A DNA stretch of 64,000 nt. Source: Prosopis cineraria (lineage: Eukaryota; Streptophyta; Magnoliopsida; Fabales; Fabaceae). Within the stretch, counting starts at the first letter, position 1. The number at the start of each line of letters is the position of its first letter. The stretch spans positions 34,008,221 to 34,072,220 of the forward strand of contig NW_026555337.1 of assembly GCF_029017545.1 (NCBI RefSeq), written 5' to 3'. This document shows positions 24,204-35,827 of this stretch, piece after piece. The position numbers were made by a program, and so were the translations under genes. Under the pieces are notes generated by a model. It did not search any database. It was not told where the DNA came from and saw only the letters and a program-made list of their open reading frames with translations.

Positions 24204-27200
24204 ATGGATAAGAGTTGGATGAATGCTAAATGAACAAGTGATGTGTATGATAATGGTGTGAAGGAGTTTTTGGAATTTACTAAGAAAAATGTTGTTGACA
24301 ATAGTGAAAAGTTCTATTGTCCTTGTGTAAATTGCTTGAATGGGAGGAGACTCATGTTGCTAAAATAAGAGAACACTTAATTTGTGATAGGATTTGAAAG
24401 AATTATACAGTATAGATTTGGCATAATAAACGATTGAAAAACTGTAGTGGTATGTCTCAATATGTGGAATTTGATAATGTTCTTGGTGATGAAGTAAATA
24501 TGGATAAAGATCAATTAGAGGACATGATCTGTGATGTTGGGGAAGAGGCCTTTGAACGAGCGCATGTGTATGATAACTTATGCACCGATGCAGAGAAGCC
24601 TTTAAATCAAGGTTGTACTGTTTTCAGTTGTTGTCTAGGGTGTTAAAATTAGTTACGTTAAAGGAAAAAGCTGGGTGGAGTGATCAGAGTTTTACATGGT
24701 TGATAGAGTTACTCCAAATAATGCTTCCAAAAGAAAATGTACTACCAAATCGCTATTATGATGCTAATAAGATTTTATGCCCAATGGGTATGAATTTTAA
24801 AAAAGATACACGCATGTCCTAATGATTGTGTGCTATATAGAGAAGAGCTTGAAAGGGAGGAGAAGTGTCCAAAATGTGAGGCACCATGGTAAAAAGAGAA
24901 GGGGGCTCCTACAAAGGTCTTATAGTATCTTCCGATTATACCAATGTTCAAGCACTTGTTTGCGGATACTAATGATGCGAAGAACTTGAGGTGGCATACA
25001 GATGAGGGGATTTTTGATGGAAAATTTTAACATCCAGTTGATTCTCTCCGGTGGAAGAAAATTGATCAATTATTTCCTCAATTTTGCAATGAACCAAGGA
25101 ACTTAAGGCTTGGACTTTCTATCGATAGAATGACTCCTTACGATAGCCTTAGCAGTATACATAGCTCATAGCCTGTTCTTTTGGTGATTTATAACCTATC
25201 ACTTCGGCTATGCATGAAACAGAAGTATGTCATGCTATCCATGTTAATTTTAAGACTAAAACAACCTGAAAATGACATTGATACTTACTTAAGACATTTG
25301 ATTGAAGACTTTAAGGAGTTATGGGAGGTAGGTGTGATATATTTGATGCAAATCAAAAGGAGAATTTCAAGTTACATGCTATGATCTTTTAATTTTCACT
25401 ATAAACGACTTTCCTTTGTGTGGAAATTTGTCTGGGTACAATGTCAAGGGTCATAAAGCATGTCTAATTTGTGAAGAAGGCACATGCTACCATCAACTTT
25501 AACATGAAAGAAAGACAGTCTACTTTGGTCATCATAGATTTCTTAGACGAGATCACCTTTATCATAAATTGAAGAAAGCTTTTCATGGCCACTAAGAGCA
25601 CTTTCATGCTTCGGATGCTTTGACTAGGGAGCAAATCTATAAACGAGTAAAAGACATTAATATTATTCTTGGTAAGACTCAAAAGAATACAAATGCTAAA
25701 AATATATGAAAAAAAAGGTCTATCTTCTCTAATCTTCCATATTGGCGCTTTCTTGAAGTGAGGCATTGTATTAATGTTATGCACATGGAAAAAAATGTAT
25801 GTGATAGTATTATTAGAACACTTTTGAACATGCCAAGAAAGACGAAAGATGGTGTGAATAATAGATTAGATTTAAAAAAAATGGGAATACGAGAGGACTT
25901 ATACCCGAGATCAAAAGGTAAGAGGACTTACTGTCCCCCAGCTTCTCATACATTGTTCAAGGTGGAGAAAACAAGTTTTTGTGAGAATTTACATGGTATC
26001 AAAGTGTCATTAGGGTATTCTTCAAATATTAATAAGCTTGTGTCGATGAAAGAGTTGAAATTGGTAGGCTTAAAGTCTCATGATTGTCATGTCTTGATGC
26101 AATAATTATTACCAGTGGCCATTCGAGATATATTGAAAAAGGATTTAAGACACACAATAACTAGACTTTGTTTTTTCTTCAATGTAATATGTAGTAAAGT
26201 TATTGATCCCCTCAAATTAGATGAGTTGGAACAAGAAGCTTGTATTATATTATGTCAACTTGAGATGCACTTTCCTCCTTCATTTTTTGACATTATGATA
26301 TACTTAATAATTCATTTAGTGAGGTGGGTTAAAATGTGTGACCCTGTCTACTTATGATGGATGTACCCAGTTGAGATATGTAAAAATATTGAAAGAGTAT
26401 GTGAAGAATCCTTTTTGCCCTGAAACATCTTTTGTTCAAAAATATGTTGTTGAAGAAGATATGGAGTTTTGTTCTGATTATTTGTCTAATATAGAACCAA
26501 TTGAACTTCCTAAATCTCATCAGGAAAGGAGGCAATTAGGTCAAGGCACATTTGGGGTATCAGTAAAGAGCATGAATCATGATGAAGTGCAAGAAGTATA
26601 TTTACATATCTTGAATAATATTGATGAAGTTCAAAGTTACATAAATACCTATAAAGAACTTTTAAGGGTAGAATGCAATTGGCTAAGAATGACTGAATAG
26701 AGATTCTTGAAAGAGCACAATAGGACTTTTGTAGATTAGTTCAAACAAAAAGTCTTAAATGAAGATAATGTTTCTGATATGATTAAATAGTTAGTAGAGG
26801 GTCCTAACGTGGATGTGATATGCTGGAGTGCATATGATATTAATGGGTATTCCTTTTATACAAAGTCTCTTAATGAGAAGAGTGCTGTGCAAAATAGTGG
26901 AGCTATGATAGTGGCTGAAGCTATGCATTTCTCAAGTAAGAAAGATAAGAATCAAAAAATGACATCCATGCCTTATTTTAGGATTACTGAAGAGATTTAG
27001 GAGGTTGACTATACCAAATTTAGAGTGCATGTTTTCAAATGTAAGTAGGTTGACATGAATGGCATACAAGATGATAAGTTAGGATTTACATTGATTGATC
27101 TTAGAAGACTAACTTATGGGGAGGAGCCATTTATCATGGTAGACTAAGCAAAACAAGTTTTCTCTGTTACCGATCCAGCAGATAAAAGTTGGTCAATAGC

Positions 27201-27225
27201 TCTCAAAGGAAAAAAGGGTGATTGA
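24204..27225 (+). pseudogene. CACTA-4 transposase (tnp2 type) with DUF4218 and DUF4216-like regions
   Basis: The start MDKSWMNAK at 24204 matches the transposase-associated N-terminus; the ninth residue is followed by a TGA stop. Blocks in order: FLEFTKKNV and YCPCVNCLN; AEKPLNQGC; KAGWSDQSFTWLIELLQIML; CPKCEAPW; WHTDEG; LRLGLSIDRMTP and PVLLVIYNLSLRLCMKQKYV (25030-25250); EVRHCINVMHMEKNVCDSII (25756); DUF4218 (25990-26350) with HDCHVLM and LEMHFPPSFFDIMIY; DUF4216-like (26500-27225) with KVLNEDN and MPYFRITEEI. The central part 25385-25700, which should hold the second acidic residue and CxxC, is out of frame with several stops. It diverges from CACTA-2/3 in many residues, so it is a different lineage. 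Confidence 0.83.
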
Positions 27226-27457
27226 TAATGATTATAAGAATGAAATAGGCTTCGATATCTTTGAAACTCCTACCTTCTTAACAAGACTACCCAATTTGAA
27301 TGTAGATGAGATAGATGATGAACATGTTGCATGAAGTAATCACCATGAAGGGATATGGGAGAATATCTCTATATGAATTTAATTTTTAAATTAATGTTAG
27401 TTTTCTAATTTTGAATTATGCTTTATTTACAATTCTTTGTGTTTTATTTTTAGGGAC

Positions 27458-29623
27458 ATGGAGAAAAATCAAAGTGGACCTACAAAAAGTGGTATGAACC
27501 AGTCGTCTCTAGAGGTTACTCAAAACCAGCCAACTGTAGAGGTTACTCAGAGCTAGCCGACTACGGAGATTGCTTATAGTGGTGATAGTGATCCTAGTTA
27601 GCACCAATTAGTGAGGAAGGTAGGTGAGGAACACAATTAAGAGAGCTGACCTTGAGTAGGACCAGTGGTCGCAGATTACCAATTCAATTCGATCGACGGT
27701 GGAAACCACAAGGACTAAGTAAGGCCAAGTTTGTCAGCTACCTTGGACTCTTGTCACGAAACAAGCCCAGTATCTTGCTTGAAGATTGGCTTGATCTGCC
27801 AGAATGTGTGAAGGAACAAATTTTGGAAAGCGTTCATGTATATCATTATAAAGTTATAAACATTTGTAATTATTATGTGTAAAATACTAACTATTATTAA
27901 TTGCAGCTCACCTATGATGTTCCGAATGATGAAGCATGTCGGAGAAAACTAATAAAATATTGTGAGGAATGTTGGAGAGGTTTCAAGACTGACCTTGTGA
28001 GGAAAATTTTCCATGTTGAGTTGAAAGAAAGTCAACCTCATCTTAATCCTCTCGAGACATATCGGTTTCTGGACGAACAAACTTGGCAGGAATTCTATAG
28101 GATTCAAACTTTTGAAAAGCTATGGTTAGTTGATTTCTAATTAATTTAATTATATTAATTTAATTTAACTAATTATATTAATTTGTTAATTTTTTAATAA
28201 TAGGAAAAATGAGCAAAAGGTAAAGAAATCTCTTAGAGAAATGAATGCCCCCACACAATGTCTCGTGGGGGTTATGATCATGTTGACAATATCTTGATGG
28301 ATGAGAAGTTAAAGAAGAGAGAAGAAGAAGCTAAATTTGATCTTTCTATTCTCTTATCCCTACCATCGCCAGTCTCTCATGAGGATAAGATATGGTCATC
28401 AATACAAGAAAGGAGGATATGAAAGCAAGAAGGCACATGAGGTTGCCAAAAGAATTGTAAGTAACATTTAATTCTTTAATTCTTTTTATTCAATTACCAA
28501 TAGAAAATGTTATGATATTTGTTTTGTTTGTTATAGCAGGCTCTTGAGGAACAACAATCTCAAGGATCCTTTACTCCAGAGGGTAGAAATGACATTTTGA
28601 TGGTTGCTACCGACAAGCTAAAGCATCTGGGATGCATTAGAGGTGTTAGATTTAGCGTGGGAATTAGAGATTACTTTGGAGCACATGCACGCCCTAGCGG
28701 CTCTAGTGTTATTATAAGAGAGGAGTTGGAAAATGTAATAACAAATGTAAGGCAACAAGTAATGAAGGATGTTGCAGCTTTATTTGAAGCTTGCTTGGAA
28801 GTCAAGCTTACAAAAATGAAAGAGGAGATGATGACCTTTATGTCCTCACGATAAGAGATGATTGTCGATGCACCTCATACACTATCTCCTTGATTTCCCA
28901 GCATGAAAGAGAGTAATGTTCTTGGACACATGTCAAAGGGTCCTTCAGCGGGAAACATGGGTGAATCGTGTGAGCTATATCTAGAGCATCCTGATAGACG
29001 CTTGGTCACTCTTGGCAGCGTTCACACTTTTGGACAAACTGTCCACCACAAAAAAATACAAGATTAAGTTAGAGTGGTGGTAGATGTAAAAGTAGCAGAT
29101 ACACTTATCCCATTCCCTACTGATGAGATCAAGACTGTGTCCGAAGTTGTTGGTTCTTTTATCATGTAGCCTAAGAGACTTGTGAATATGGTTCAAGTTG
29201 AGGTACATTTTATTAAATATTTCATACATCTTATTAAATACTTCTTTCTTATATTTTTTTAATTAACTATCTCTTGCCTTTTCAGCTTCTCTTGTTAAAT
29301 AATCCCCTATCGAAACTTCCACTACCACAGTCACCGTAGTTGACTCCTTTCTAACAAATAATTTTATTGGCCTACAATAAATCATTCCAAGAAAAAATTT
29401 TTGCAAAGGAAAAGGATGTTGTGGGTACAGAGGGTCAAGTGATGATTGAACGGGAAGATTTGAATTGTCTTATCTCGAAAAGTCAGCTTACCATAACATC
29501 AATTAAGTTATTTATGCTGTAAGTATGTTTTACTTAAATATAATTAACTTATCAAGATTTGTCAACAAACATGATTGCATTATCGCAGGTACCTCCCTCA
29601 TTTGTGCATTACATTAGGCAAAG
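27458..29623 (+). pseudogene. CACTA-4 second gene, 5' part (Ptta/En/Spm transposase type)
   Basis: The start is MEKNQSGPTKSG at 27458. The block 27652-27840 reads GRRLPIQFDRRWKPQGLSKA then KFVSYLGLLSRNKPSILLED, and 27907-28125 reads YDVPNDEACRRKLIKYCEEC with FKTDLVRKIFHVELKESQPH. These are the conserved core of plant Ptta/En/Spm transposases. 28597-28854 has LKHLGCIRGVRFSVGIRDYF, in the place of the PEHPGRVRG motif, followed by a helical C-terminal stretch. The protease half starts around 29030. At 29624-29628 the gene is interrupted by an LTR retrotransposon and resumes at 38160. Introns with GT/AG borders separate the blocks; a dozen or more stops lie in between. Confidence 0.78.
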
Positions 29624-29628
29624 GTGAT

Positions 29629-31654
29629 TGTCACACCTAAAAATGCAACGCGAACGGCGTGCAAGAGCAAAGGTTCCGGCCTATGAGGCGGGAACTAGCT
29701 AAATGGGAGTCGCCACCAAAATTGTGAGGAAAATCTTGGGAAACCAATTAAAGGAGAATAAGGATGGTTTGCAAAAATAAAAACTAAGTTCGAGAGTTGA
29801 TTGAGTGTGGGGAAGGTGTTAGGCACCCCACAACATCTATTCATGAGAACAGTTACCTGAAGTTTGTTGTGCTAAATTAATATGGTTTTAAAGTTATTTT
29901 TAATTATCCCTTTCTTGTTCATATGTTTGATATAAAAATGATAATAATTAAGTGAAAAATATTTATTTATTTACAAGGGAGGACTTGACTCAAAATCAGA
30001 CTCTGAGGCCTACGTACCCTATGATGGAGATTAAAGTACATGTAGTTCAGGCTTAAAAAGTTTGTTGGTGAAGATATCTTTTTGAAGAGAAATTAATTAG
30101 AAATAATTCACCATTTTACAAATAAAATAATTTTTTAAAATTTGATATGTGTGTTTTAAATTACAAAAAGTAATTTAATTTTAATTATTTTTTCAATTTT
30201 AAAATTTTGAAATAGGAAAAGAAAAGAGTTTAAAATTTTTATTTTTTTTATGTTCTATGATTGGAAATTTAACCGCTATACCTATAGAACCTTATTGATT
30301 CATATGGTAATGCAGTTGTTCTAAAATAACTGTGAAGATTCTGAAATCTCACACAATAAAAGAATTTAGCAACTTTATTTATTTATTTATATTCTTATCT
30401 ATATTTTTAAGTATTAATAATAATCATTTAAGCATGTATGTACATATACACTTTTTTCAAAAAAATCTTAATCATCATACCTGCAAAGCTTTATTAACTT
30501 ATACGGTAATATGATTATCCTAAATATCTGCAGAGGTTCCAAAATCTCACATGATAAAAGATTAAATATTATACACTTAAGTACCTTTTTAATTTAATTG
30601 ATTTAATATATAATTTATATCTATTTTTTGAAAACTCAATCATTATATCTGCAGAGTCTTATTAACTTATATGATAATACGATTATCTTAGAAGTCTATG
30701 AAGATTCAAAAATCTCACATGACTAAAAGATATAATCGGTAAATATGATTACAATTTAAATATATTAATTTGATTAATTAATTTTTCAAATTGTGTATTA
30801 TATCATTATTTACAAAAATAATTTATTTATTATAGAAATTAAGAATCACTACATCTGCGAGGACTTATTATCCCACATGATAATGTGATTAACTTAAGTC
30901 TCTACGAAGATTCTTGAAATCTCACATGAGACTTAAATAAATTATTAATTTGGATTATAAAAAGAGAGTTAATTTTAATGATGGACCTTTGAAACCCATC
31001 TTTAATGTATAAGTTGGATCTTCATACTTGTGAAATCTTATGGATTTACATGATAGAGGATCATTTTATGGGGATTTTAATTTTCTTTTATGATATAGGT
31101 ACTCAAGAACACATTTGTTATGTAATCAAGATTTTTAGTTTAACAAAACCTAATTGTAAAAGTGTGTCTAAGTTCTAATTATAGGCAGCCAAAATCAAAT
31201 CTATAGTGATATATTCATCACCTTCAACTACAGTATCTTATAACAAGCTATGCATACATTAAGGCTAAAAAATGATATAATGTAAGGCTGTATGGAGTTA
31301 CGAAAACCTGTATTAGAACATGTGCTGACTAAAGTTGGTGGATCTTTCTGCAAGTCCTTAAGCTCTTTCAAGATGTGCTTTGAAGCCATATCGCTTCCTC
31401 TAATTGATGGACTGAATCAGAACCTGCACCTTGCTGGCAAAACCTTTGGTGCATGCCTGAAGGTGCCATTGATGATGATGACCCTCTCTTGCCGTACAAA
31501 TCTCTCATCTTCTTCAACTTCTGCTCCATCTTCTTGAAAATATAATCCTAAAAAGGATTAAATTTTATTTTTGTATTTTTATATTTTTTGGTTGAATTTA
31601 TTATTATTTTTAATAAATTTAAAAAAAATGTCCGGATAAAATACAGTGTTTACA
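29629..31654 (+). repeat. 5' LTR of the LARD-like element, internally deleted
   Basis: TGTCACACCT...GTGTTTACA. The part from 30245 aligns with 35828 onward. At 31535 (GCTCCATCTTCTTGAAAATA) it jumps over about 940 bp that the 3' LTR retains. It contains four degenerate tandem units (see 30270-30932) and a short inverted repeat AATCCTAAAAAGGATT near the end. Confidence 0.85.
30270..30932 (+). repeat. Four degenerate about 190 bp tandem units in the LTR
   Basis: Each unit carries a conserved core of about 90 bp: CATACCTGC-like start, CTTATTGA/AACTTAT, GATAATACGATTATCTTA-like middle and AAAATCTCACATGATAAAAG-like end. Cores start near 30270, 30468, 30645 and 30843. The same four are in the 3' LTR near 35849, 36045, 36225 and 36410, so they predate the insertion. 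A fifth, weaker match lies at about 31000. Confidence 0.75.
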
Positions 31655-31799
31655 GTTGCCCCTCTTTACTTGTTTCTTGTGTAAGTATATGAAAAAGTGT
31701 GTTTTGAATTCTTACATAAGTGACAAGTAAAGATAGAACATGTATTTTGGTTGGCCATGCAATACCTATGAAAAGACCTAATTGCCCCTGACACAACAA

Positions 31800-32300
31800 T
31801 ATATGATTAAATGTGGGACTATTGGATAACAAACACAATGAAATGATTTTGATATTTTTTATAGCAATGTGATGAGGTGATGTGATGCAAATGAAAATGA
31901 CAAATTGACAAAGATCTAAACACAATGCAAGACTATTGGATAACAAACACAATAAAATGATTTTTTTTTTTTGTTTTAGCAATGTGATGCAAATAGAAAT
32001 AACCAAATAACATAGAAGGATGCAAGACTATTGGATAACAAACACAATAGAATGATTTTTTTTGTTTTAGCAATGTGATGCAAATGGAAATGACCAAATA
32101 AAATAGAAGGATGCAAGACTATTGTATAACAAACACAATAGATTGATTTTTTTTTTGTTTTGACAACGTGATGCAAATGGAAATAACCAAATAACATAGA
32201 AGGATGCAAGACTATTGGATAACAAACACAATAGAATGATTTTTTTTTGTTTTAGCAATGTGATGTAAATGAAAATGACCAAATAAAATAAAATAAAAAG
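31800..32300 (+). repeat. About 92 bp minisatellite in the retroelement interior
   Basis: Clear units at 31980, 32071 and 32164, each 91-93 bp, plus a diverged one at 31865 and a partial one from 32256. Each reads CAATGTGATGCAAATGGAAA...GGATGCAAGACTATTGGATA...then a T tract and GTTTTAG. Length variation is mostly in the T tract. The three long minus-strand frames here are by-products of the repeat. Confidence 0.92.
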
Positions 32301-32605
32301 AAAGATGTTGTAAATAAATGACAACGATCCAAACAAAATGCATGTTGACTAGATGCCCCTCTTCATTTGATTTCTAAGTGAGAATTTCATGAGATGATAT
32401 TCTTATCTTAGAAATGAATGAAGAAAGAAACATGTATTTTGTTTGGAGGGGCAAAACTCTTAGCTAACTACAACTAAACAAAAAACGAAACAAACCAAAA
32501 CAAAACAAAGGGTTTAAAATGAAATGTTATTTGGGAAATAAACAAAACAAAACCTTAATGGAGATGAATTGCTTGTATTCCAAAGGATTTGGTTGGATGT
32601 CTGCC

Positions 32606-32962
32606 TTTACAGGGCTTTAAAAGAATAGTGCCAGTCGTTATTAGGCTTTGAGGGTGCCTGTTGTTACAAGGCTTTAAAAGAATTGTGCCAACCGTTACTG
32701 GGCTTTGAGGGTGCCTGCTGTTACAGGGCTTTAAAGAATCATGCCAGCCGTTACTGGGCTTTGAGGGTTCCTACCGTTACAGGGTTTTAAAGAATCGTGC
32801 CGACCGTTACTGGGCTTTAAGGGTGCCTGCCGTTACAGGGCTTTAAAGAATTGTGCTAGCCGTTACTGGGCTTTGAGGGTGCTTGCTGTTATAGGGCTTT
32901 AAAGAATTGTGCCAGCTGTTATTGAGCTTTGAGGGTGCTTGCAGTTATAGGGCTTTAAAAGG
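32606..32962 (+). repeat. About 56 bp dimeric minisatellite
   Basis: About six and a half units. Each consists of two related halves, GTTACAGGGCTTTAAAGAAT with TGTGCCAGCC, then GTTACTGGGCTTTGAGGGTG with CCTGCC. The two halves share GTTAC(A/T)GGGCTTT, so the array grew by duplication of a dimer. Confidence 0.92.
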
Positions 32963-33069
32963 GGTATGAGAATAAGTTTCATCACATATGGCAAATTCTA
33001 AATAATTCATGAGAAATTCATATGTGATGCTTCTTATTTCTTCTCTTACTTCCTTGGGTTCTGCAATTT

Positions 33070-33370
33070 TTTTGTTTTGCCCCAATCTAAATGGGGCATA
33101 CTTTCTATGGTAATACATGCAATGGGGTTATGTGAATGCATGATGATTTTGTTTATTTGCCCCAGTCTAAATGGAGGCAAATTTTCATGTTAAGTATGTA
33201 ATGGATGGATAATGCGTAATGCATGATTTTTTTTAGTTGCCCTAATTTAAATTGTGGCAATTTTTTTGTGAAGTATGCAATGGGTGGATAATGCGTAATG
33301 TATGATTGACTATTTTTTTCAAGAGTTCAACTCTTTATTTGCCCCAATCTAAATTGAGGCTTACTTTGAT
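33070..33370 (+). repeat. About 80 bp repeats with a GCCCC/GGGGC hairpin
   Basis: Four diverged copies start with TTGCCCCAATCTAAATGGGG or variants at 33075, 33159, 33236 and 33339. In the first copy the sequence is an inverted repeat (TGCCCC, 9 base loop, GGGGCA). The remainder, 33370-35827, holds pyrimidine tracts (34540-34570, 35000-35090) and no coding signal. Confidence 0.7.
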
Positions 33371-35827
33371 GTGAAAGATGTAATTTTTTCAATTCATGTG
33401 AAGATATGGAATGCTCAATGCATTTGAAATTGTAAAATGTATTTCTTTTTGTTTGTAGGATTTTGATGCAAGAGGAAAACAAAACTTGAAATTAGTGAAA
33501 TGCAAGGGTTCTCTTGGTCATTTGCAATAGGAAAGTCATTCTCCCCCAATGAAGTTGCAAGTCAATGACTTAATAACTTTTGCCACAAGAATTAGACCCT
33601 AAGGGGTCATACTTTCAAACATCTAAAACTATTTATTCCTCTCATGTTGAGAATTTTCAAGACAATTTATTTGCCCCTATGAAATTCTTCTTGGACATGG
33701 ATGTTTTATCTTGTCTATCTTTATCATCAATTTTGTATAATCAATAAGTGAAATTGACACTGATTTTTATTAAACAATGTCAATATAGACAATCATTGTA
33801 AACAAAAGGCCATATCTGAAAAGGAAATGGAGTGGGCAATCAATGGAATGTTGGGAAGTTTTAGAGACATCCCCATTTGGGTACAAGAAATGTATGAAGA
33901 ATAGGCATCATGTGGATAAGACAAAGTATGAAGTGGGAAATGATGGAATGGTAAAATTGAGGACTACCCAAATTTTGTATGATGTGTCTTTGGATAGTAT
34001 AGAGATGAAAGGGAATGAATATGAAAATTGAAAGGAGGGTCTCCTCTTTGTTTTGTGTGTCCCTTTGAAAATAACACAATTTTTGTAAGTAAAAGATCTT
34101 ATATTGAGCTATAAGCTTGCCTCAATTTCAATAGTCTGAATCTTAAAACCATCGCTAATAAGAAAACTGCCCCAATTATATTCAAGCGAGTCAAATCTCA
34201 ATGAGGACTTATGGGGTTTGTAATGTGGCCTGGGTAAATGGGCTCATAAAATAAAAGGATATTTGGCTCAAAAGTCTCATGCCCCTATGTAAATTCTTCC
34301 TTCAACTTTTTTCTTCTTCCACTCTAACATAAAATTGTACTAAAATTCAACTAACAAGAGAGGATATTCAGGGATTGTGATGTAGAAGAATAGGATAAAA
34401 TTACAAGTTGAGAATGGAAAGGATGTAATGGTCTAAAAATCCATGCGAAATCACAATGGAATTTTTTTTTTACATGTGATCTTGCAAGACTTGGCATTTC
34501 CATGGAGTTATCATTGGGAAAGTAAGAAAATCATTTTCTATTTCTTCTTCTTCTTCTTCTTTTGTTTTCCTTCCTTCCCTTTTCAATTTTCTTCTTCATA
34601 TCCCATTCAATGAGTGAATGATAGTGGAGGGATAATCTTCTTTTCTAATTTTTCATAAGCAGGAATGCTTTTTTTTTTTGTATTTATTCTTAGCTCTCGA
34701 GCTTTGCTTTTGGAAATAGAAAGAAATCATTTGAATGAATGAATCTGAAGGGCTAAAAAAAGGATTCAATGGGGTAAAATAAAAGTTTTAATCCTCTCTT
34801 GAAACTTGAAAATTCAGTATAAATATATGTTCGAGTACCCTACCCCGGTGATATTTGTAAATAAGTGAATGAAAGAAACACTACTCCTGGCTCAATATGG
34901 GTGACTAGGGGCAACTCCTTCAAGATTGGGGAAAGAGAAAAAAATGCCTCATATCATTGACTTAACTTACTAATGGAGCATGCTATCTTATCTCTTTAAT
35001 TAGTTTCTTTTTCTCTTTATTTCTTTTCCCTTTTCTTCAATTCTTTCTTTCTTTCTTTTTCTTTCCTTTATTTTTTTATTTGTACATTTTCATGAAATAG
35101 GGGCATTTTTCTTCAAGTTGATCTTTTCTATATCCATTGTGATTTTTTCATTGGGAATACCAAACATTAAGAGAGTAATGGATGGGATAAGAGAAATTTT
35201 ATGGTCAAGGGATAAAACAAGAAAACAGGGGTGTTAAATAAAAAAGTATGATTACAAACATTGACAAAGTTAAACAAGATCATTTTTTATGATAGAGTTT
35301 AACCATACAAACAGTACATAATGAAGATAAGATATGTTAGAAACAATATCTTAAAATTTTCTCTTCAATGGTGAATGATATTATTGATGAATGTGACATT
35401 TGGGCTTGATTTCTTTATCCCCCTCTACTCTATTTTTAACCTCATAACTTGATTAGAAAAACTATACGCCTCAAGTGAATGCTAGTATCCACATCTACCA
35501 TATCATTTTTGATGGTCAAGGCAAGAGTGTGAAAGTATATTGTGAAATATTAATGTACTTTGAAGGATAAGATAATGACAATAGGCATGGAGTGAGAAAA
35601 TGACTGGCATTGTGGCAAGTAAGGTGGAAGACCTTGACCTTCCCATGTAAAGGACCTAAAAAATCCAATATTTCAAAAATTTCAAAGTCTTTTTATCATG
35701 ATATGTGATATGAAAATTCATGGATGCAAATGCATTTGTTTGCTATATATGGCCATAATCTAATAGATGATTATCATGGAATCAAGTGGGGGGTCAAGAT
35801 GGGAAGATTTAAAGTATAGTATTATTT

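Noticed and set aside
31650..32336. Three overlapping minus-strand frames of 77-118 codons
   Set aside because: They read through a 92 bp minisatellite and repeat the same peptide; a repeat artefact.
31800..32962. CRISPR-like arrays of regular repeats
   Set aside because: The repeats are contiguous minisatellite units without unique spacers, in plant DNA within a retroelement.
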